From positions 67,394,899 through 67,458,898 of the forward strand of contig JARWIR010000001.1 of NCBI GenBank assembly GCA_029959085.1: a stretch of DNA of 64,000 bases, written 5' to 3'. Below, one piece after another: positions 58,667 to 64,000 of the stretch (positions within the stretch are counted from its first letter, which is position 1; each line of letters starts with the position of its first letter). A program made the translations under genes and the position numbers. The stretch comes from Nemophila menziesii. Taxonomy: Eukaryota; Streptophyta; Magnoliopsida; Boraginales; Hydrophyllaceae. The notes under the pieces are model-generated. The model worked only from the letters and a program-made list of their open reading frames with translations. It did not search any database and was not told the DNA's origin.

Positions 58667-59726
58667 TGTCGCATCCCAGAGTATGATGAAATACATCAAC
58701 ACCCTAGAAGCCACTTACTGCAAGTGTACAAGTCGATGACATGTAATAAAGATAAGTATGATAGATTATCGTCTCCATAGGGAATGTCACTGTAGATAAT
58801 TGTGCTTCAATGGTGTAAAAATATGGAGTTTGCAATAGAAAATGATTAGGAACGGCAAAAATGTAAAATACTAATTATTTAATTGGTTTACAAATGTTAA
58901 ATACTAAAATAATTAACTAGACAAGATAATAAACTAATATAAAATAAAATAAACAACCAATTAAAAGATGAACTAAGGAATGAGAGATTTGCTTATAGTT
59001 TTGCTAGTAGTCCTCTATGCCGCTAGTTTAATGGTTTTATTGATAAGGAAGAGTTGGTAACTTCACATTAGCCGGGACTCAAAAGTCCTTCTAATTCCCT
59101 CCCGGGTAGCATCAGAAAGAAATACTCCCTCACTAAAGACCCCTCCCGGGTGACCCTAAAATATCTTCGGGTGATGTAGGATCTAACCCTATTGACTATC
59201 CAGCTAGGCAAGACCTCCAGTTCACTACCACACACTAGACGCCTATACGCTATGTCCGCAATTAAAACCCCCTCCCAGGTGTTAGCTTAACTACAAGGGC
59301 TACCCATTATTTGTCCATACTATAGGTAGTATTATAAGAAACGTATAGTCAATGGAATAAAGTAAATATCGATCTCATTTAAACATTTGTCCCAAATTCA
59401 ATAAAGCATTAACCAACAAAGCATAAGTTCAAACTTAAGCAACCTCAAGCAATGAGGGTTTAGTTCATATTAAAAGAAATAAAACTGATAAAAACTAAAG
59501 ACAAAATCATAATTAAAAGAAAAATAAATAAATGATACTTACTCTTAAGGAAGAGATGATTTCATGAATGTTGGGGAAGAATCGTTTGGTTTTGTGGAAA
59601 ACGCTTTCTTTTCTTCTCCTTCCCTCTCCTGCTCTTGCTCCCCTTGTAAAATTTATAAAATATGAAGTGTGTATGAAATAGGTGCTTATAAATGATTTAT
59701 ATAAGAGATAAAAAAACGTTTGGGTC
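58667..59726 (-). repeat. 5' LTR of element F, interrupted by H
   Basis: It starts TGTCGCATCC and matches 35308 to about 36340. The remainder would continue after H, outside the window. CCC-TCCC-GGG dyads are present near 59098-59155. Confidence 0.82.
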
Positions 59727-60955
59727 TGGTGGGTCCTGGGGCGTTAGAAAATAATGCGATAAATAAAAGGAACCACAATACCGCAAGTGCACGGTTGTCC
59801 AAGTAATATCTAATAAATCGGGTTTCGTTCTCAGGGACAGATTAGATTCAACCCAAATATTAATCAGATAGTAAGAATAATTGTTGACAGAAAATAAAAC
59901 AGAAGATTTTTATTTGGTTTTCTAGATTAAAAAGATGCAAATAAATAAAGACTAAAAGTAAATAACTTGAAAGAAATAAATCAAATAAATTGACTAACTT
60001 CAGAGATGAGAAATATTTGAGTCTCGCAAGGAATCCTCCTAATTAACGTAACCTATGCTTGTTTAAGGGTAGAATTGGTATTAGTATATTAGTTGGGACT
60101 CTAATGTCTCCTAGCCCCTGTCAGGGTGGACCTAGGAGCTATCCTACTGTATTACAAACCCCGTCAGGGCGATTATAAGCTACTTTTGGATGATATGAAT
60201 TTACCTCTTTGGCTATGTAATTAATATGCCTTTCGGCCATTACACGGGTATTACCTAAGTCTGCATTCAAACCCCCCTATCAGATGATCACTTCGCCACC
60301 AAAGTGAATAGCCCAAATACTAACAGCTAATTCTAGTTGCGCGGAAAATAATTAATAAATAAGAACAAAGTAATATCCAATATCTAAGACTCAATTCAAT
60401 TTAAATCATAACAATCCCAAATTCAAAACATAGATTAAATTAATTAAGGTTCATCCCATTATTGCGATTCTCAAGTATATGAAATTTAGCTCATGATAAA
60501 ATTAAAGACTGAAAATAAATAAAAGGAATTCATGTTTAATTACAGAAAATAAATTGATAACCTAAAGGGTTGGATGACTGTTAATGGAAGAACAGATTTC
60601 TCCCAGCTCTAGTTTCTCCTTGCCTTCTTGCTCTGACTTGAAAACCTTAAGCCTCTTGTGTAATTCTCTGAAGTCTGTATAAAGAGGAGGCTAAGGGGTG
60701 TATTTATAGGTGTTAGAAAGCCCTAATTCGTTTTTACTTAGAGTGGAAGACAAGTTAAGAACTCTTTAATTCGCATCCCTAAAATATAGGAAAGGTAAGA
60801 TACTGTTGCTGATTTGTTTTGGTCATATCTCCTTCAAAACTTATCCGTTTTGATGCATTCTTTATATCAAAATCACTTGTCTCGGAAAGCTCTATCCATT
60901 GGTCCAGACCATTCTCCCAAATTCCTATCCAATCTTGAGTTATTATCTCGTCTTT
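59727..60955 (-). repeat. Family-B LTR H, first part
   Basis: It begins TGGTGGGTCC and aligns with the LTRs of G. The possible left target copy is gggtc (59722-59726). It is broken by a LINE at 60955 and resumes at 63799. Whether it is a solo LTR or the end of a full element cannot be told here. Confidence 0.85.
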
Positions 60956-63798
60956 TTTTTTGGGTCGGGTAAACGGTTGTATTAAAATATCAAAACTGTA
61001 CACTATACATGGGTGTTACCTACCTAGGCTCGGAAGCTTAAGGTAGCAACAAGGAATATAAAAACAACTACCTCATACTATACTAATACAAGCTAGCCTT
61101 CCACTCACATCCAAAAAAGAATGCCGAGGGACAAGGAAAATAAGATTGAATAAACACACCATTTAATTTCCTTGGTTACTATTTCTCTAGTCTTGGAAGC
61201 ACCTCTCATGGCTAGGTGATTTCTCGCCGTCAAAATACAATACACGGTAGCTCCAAAACCCACTTTCCAAGCCTTTCTTCTCCAATTCTCTCTAGCTTTT
61301 AATTTTTTAAGCCATTTTAAAGCGCTTAGAATAGTGTTCATTTCCTTGTCTAGTCCAAGCCACATTTTTATATCATCCCATATAGCCTTAGCAAAAGAGC
61401 ATTCAAAAAATAAATGCCTATTCGATTCAAAATCTTCCTTACACAAATCACAAAGTGGATCAAGTTCCATGTAAGTAATCCTATTCTTAGTTTTAAGTCA
61501 TTATTTTAATGCCATCCATACAATGATTGCATGTTTCGGAAATACACTCGGATCCCACACAATATTTGCCCAAGGTTTAATAAAAGCTTTACAACGAAAT
61601 AAATCATAAGGGAATTTATATAAATCATAAAACTCTATTTTATTTACCTCATATGTTGATCGGGCCGCCTTAACGGAAGCGAACCATAAATCTAATATTT
61701 CTTTTCTTCCTTCTTTACCTAGGGACCCAAGTATAATTTCTTTTAACTCCCAAATATTTTTCAAAAGTGGGGAATTACTTTTTTTAGGAATCCATTCCCA
61801 AAAACCACTACTATTAAAATACTCACCATGAATCCACCTAATCCAAAGTGATTCTTTATTTTCCACTACTTTCCAAATCATCTTTAGAAGTAAAGCTTTA
61901 TTCCATGCTTCAAAATCTTTTAATCCAAGCCCCCCTTCATTTTTAGGCATACAAATATTTTTCCAACTAAATTGGGGTGGCTTATTATCCAAATAAAAAT
62001 TACGGCAAATACTAATAATTCTCTCTTTAACACCAACCGGAACCGGAAAAATCGTAAACCAAAAACATATCACCCCTTGAAGAACCGATCTAATCAATTC
62101 CAATCTACCCGCAAATGAGAGTGAAGAGGCTCGCCAACTCCTAACATAACCTTCCAATTTATCAAAAAGAGGTTTGTAGTCTCTTGATAATAATACGGAA
62201 GATCCTAGCGGGATCCCTAAATAACGAAAAGGCATAATCCCTTTCTCAAAATTCGTAGGTATAATCCCATTAATCAAATCATCATTTGAGATACCTATGT
62301 AATAAATATTAGAATTTTCAACATTTAAACGAAGCCCCGAAACATCTCCAAACTCCTTTAAACTATCCATAAGAATCTTAATCGAACCTTTATCACCTTC
62401 AGAAAGTAACATTAAATCATCCGCAAAAGCTAAATGTGTTATATTTTCCTTCTCACATTTGGGATGATAATTAAATCCAATACAAGTATTTTTTTAAAGC
62501 CTAGAGAAATATTCAAGACAAAAAATAAAAAGATAAGGAGACATAGGATCACCTTGTCTTAAGCCTTTTTCGCCTTTAAAAAACCCATGCACTTCTCCAT
62601 TTATAGCCAAAGAGTAGAACGGAGATGAAACACACACCATAATCCAATTTACTATTTTATCCGGAAACTTTAATCCCTTTAAAACTTCATAAATAAAGTC
62701 CCATGAAATAGAGTCATACGCCTTTCTAAAATCAATTTTAATAGTACATCTTGACGAGCTACTTGGATTATTATAACCTCGAAATAGTTCTTGCATAAGG
62801 TGAATATTTTCTATCATAGATCTACCCTCAACAAACGCATTTTGGGCTTTATTCACTATATAATTTAAACAAGGTTTTAATCTATCCGCTAATATCATAG
62901 TAATCGCTTTATAAACCACATTACAACACGAAATAGGCCGAAAATTATCAACACTTTTTGGATCATCTATCTACGGAATTAAAGCAATAAGAGTAGTATT
63001 TAATTGCTTAAGTAAAAAACCGGAGGTAAAAAATTCACGTACCGCTAAGATAACATCTTCCCCAATAATATTCCACGAACTCTTAAAAAATAATGAAGAA
63101 TAACCATCGGGTCCGGGCGCTTTATTATTCGCTATTTTAAAAATAGCTTCTTTAATCTCCAAATCGGTTATGTCACGGCACATATCTTCTCCTTGCTCTA
63201 AAGTAATTTTACTTCCATAATCGTATACTTCGGAATTAATATGTGTTGTATTATCTTTAGCACCAAATAAACCTTTGAAATAATTAAGGAAAGTTTCAAT
63301 GACTTGATCTTTAGAAGTAGTTAAAACACAACTTTCCTTTAAAATATTCGGAATAAATCTTCTTCTATTTTTACTTTTAAGGAGCCCATGGAACAATTTA
63401 GTACACCTATCACTCTTAAGGGAATAACCGAGCTTAGCCTTTTGTTTAAGAAAACTAATATCGGCCATTTCAAGAGTTTTAGATCTCTTCCGAATCTCAA
63501 CCAAGTTATCAAATGAAGAAATAGGTAAATTTTGTTGGAAATGTACCTCGGCTATTTCAAGATCCTCCTTAGCTTTCTTTTCCCTTGCGGAAATATGAGA
63601 AAAGTGGATCTTATTTAATTTCCTCAAGTCAAACTTCAAAGCTTTCATTTTTTTACATAGGATATATTGTTTAGTACCCACGACCATGGTCTTGTTCCAT
63701 CCATCTTCAACCGTTACATAATAATCTTCATGTTGCACCCACATATCAAAGAAACGGAAAGGAACAATCCTAGTAACATTTTGTAAAAAAATACTAAC
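60956..63798 (-). mobile_element. L1-type LINE, 5' truncated (2.8 kb)
   Basis: An exact 12-bp target duplication, tatctcgtcttt, lies at 60944-60955 and 63799-63810. A T-run at the left (A-run on the element strand) marks the 3' end. ORF1 and most of the endonuclease are missing, as expected for incomplete reverse transcription. Confidence 0.93.
61105..63780 (-). pseudogene. LINE ORF2: RT and zinc-binding region, four stops, no frameshift
   Basis: One continuous frame runs through VPFRFFDMWVQHEDYY (end of endonuclease), NNKAPGPDGYSS, NAFVEGRSMIENIHLMQE, KIDFRKAYDSISWDF, KGLRQGDPMSPYLFIF, HLAFADDLMLL (catalytic FADD intact) and the zinc-binding CDLCKEDFESNRHLFFEC. Stops are at 62971-62973, 62494-62496, 61501-61503 and 61498-61500. 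The absence of frameshifts indicates a much younger insertion than the LINE at 53453. No RNase H domain is seen. Confidence 0.92.
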
Positions 63799-63810
63799 TA
63801 TCTCGTCTTT

Positions 63811-64000
63811 GAACGTGGCTGGAATTTCAGATTTATTTGGTAACTTTATCTTTTCCTTCTTTGCATATTTCCTTCCTTAATCTTCCAATATCCATGTATA
63901 TCTTCTTTCCTTTACTTCTTAGACTTGAATTGGTCTCTAATTAATTACCATATATCTTTTAAAACTTCACAATAAATAAATAATTAAACCGCATATGCTT
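63811..64000 (-). repeat. Family-B LTR H, second part
   Basis: It continues the LTR broken at 60955 (GAACGTGGCTGGAATTTCAG, as at 50566 of G) and leaves the window. Confidence 0.85.

Larger units (their letters stand above)
35308..59726 (-). mobile_element. Athila-like RT-less element F, split by G, a LINE and LTR H
   Basis: Pieces are: 3' LTR 35308-36842, 3' UTR 36843-38187, then beyond G the hairpin and extra-ORF remnant 51068-52440, palindromes, putative intron, the Lys-rich gag-pro remnant beyond the LINE (56889-58534), primer site, and 5' LTR 58667-59726, which H interrupts. The two LTRs begin TGTCGC and match each other. RT and integrase are missing, as in D. Confidence 0.82.

Overview
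This window is plant nuclear heterochromatin built almost entirely of retrotransposons; I found no host gene. Evidence for a plant: Athila-type Ty3/gypsy elements (tRNA-Asp-like primer sites, TG..CA LTRs of 1.5-1.8 kb, an extra ORF downstream of pol), a Copia remnant, two L1-type LINEs and three small TIR elements with exact target duplications. The DNA is AT-rich. An angiosperm, probably a eudicot, is likely; the species cannot be told from the sequence.

Layout. 1-7895: element A (+), entered inside reverse transcriptase and running through integrase, a putative intron, a palindrome cluster, an intact 438-codon extra ORF, a long 3' UTR and the 3' LTR. 7896-8446: right part of an older family-B LTR that A split. 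8447-11104: decayed Copia element, cut in its integrase by element C (-, from 11105). C is itself broken by D (11574-22085, -), a solo LTR (24779-26250), E (27088-34361, +) and F (from 35308, -). F holds G (38188-51067, -), a LINE (about 53453-56888, +) and an LTR H (from 59727). H holds a second LINE (60956-63798, -). Small DNA elements sit in D (17821-18407), G (43274-44186) and the first LINE (55636-55951). The deepest chain is Copia > C > F > G > hAT-like MITE. Most steps are supported by target duplications.

How the parts relate. A and G carry the pol of autonomous elements but are mutated. D and F have gag and protease remnants, no RT or integrase, and a shared Lys-rich tail. E has no gag-pol and instead encodes a Gln/Trp-rich repeat protein. 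A, D and E share LTR type, primer site and polypurine tract, so D and E were plausibly moved in trans by A-like enzymes.

The most interesting signals are non-coding and recur in several families at matching positions: (1) a putative 153-170 bp intron just after pol; (2) next to it, a cluster of palindromes whose sequence is family-specific but which often occur in pairs about two helical turns (19-23 bp) apart; (3) a hairpin with a conserved 8-bp stem and variable loop after the extra ORF; (4) repeated copies of a polypurine-tract-like motif; (5) repeated CCC-N4-GGG mini-dyads in the LTRs. I know of no description of items 2-4 as a set.
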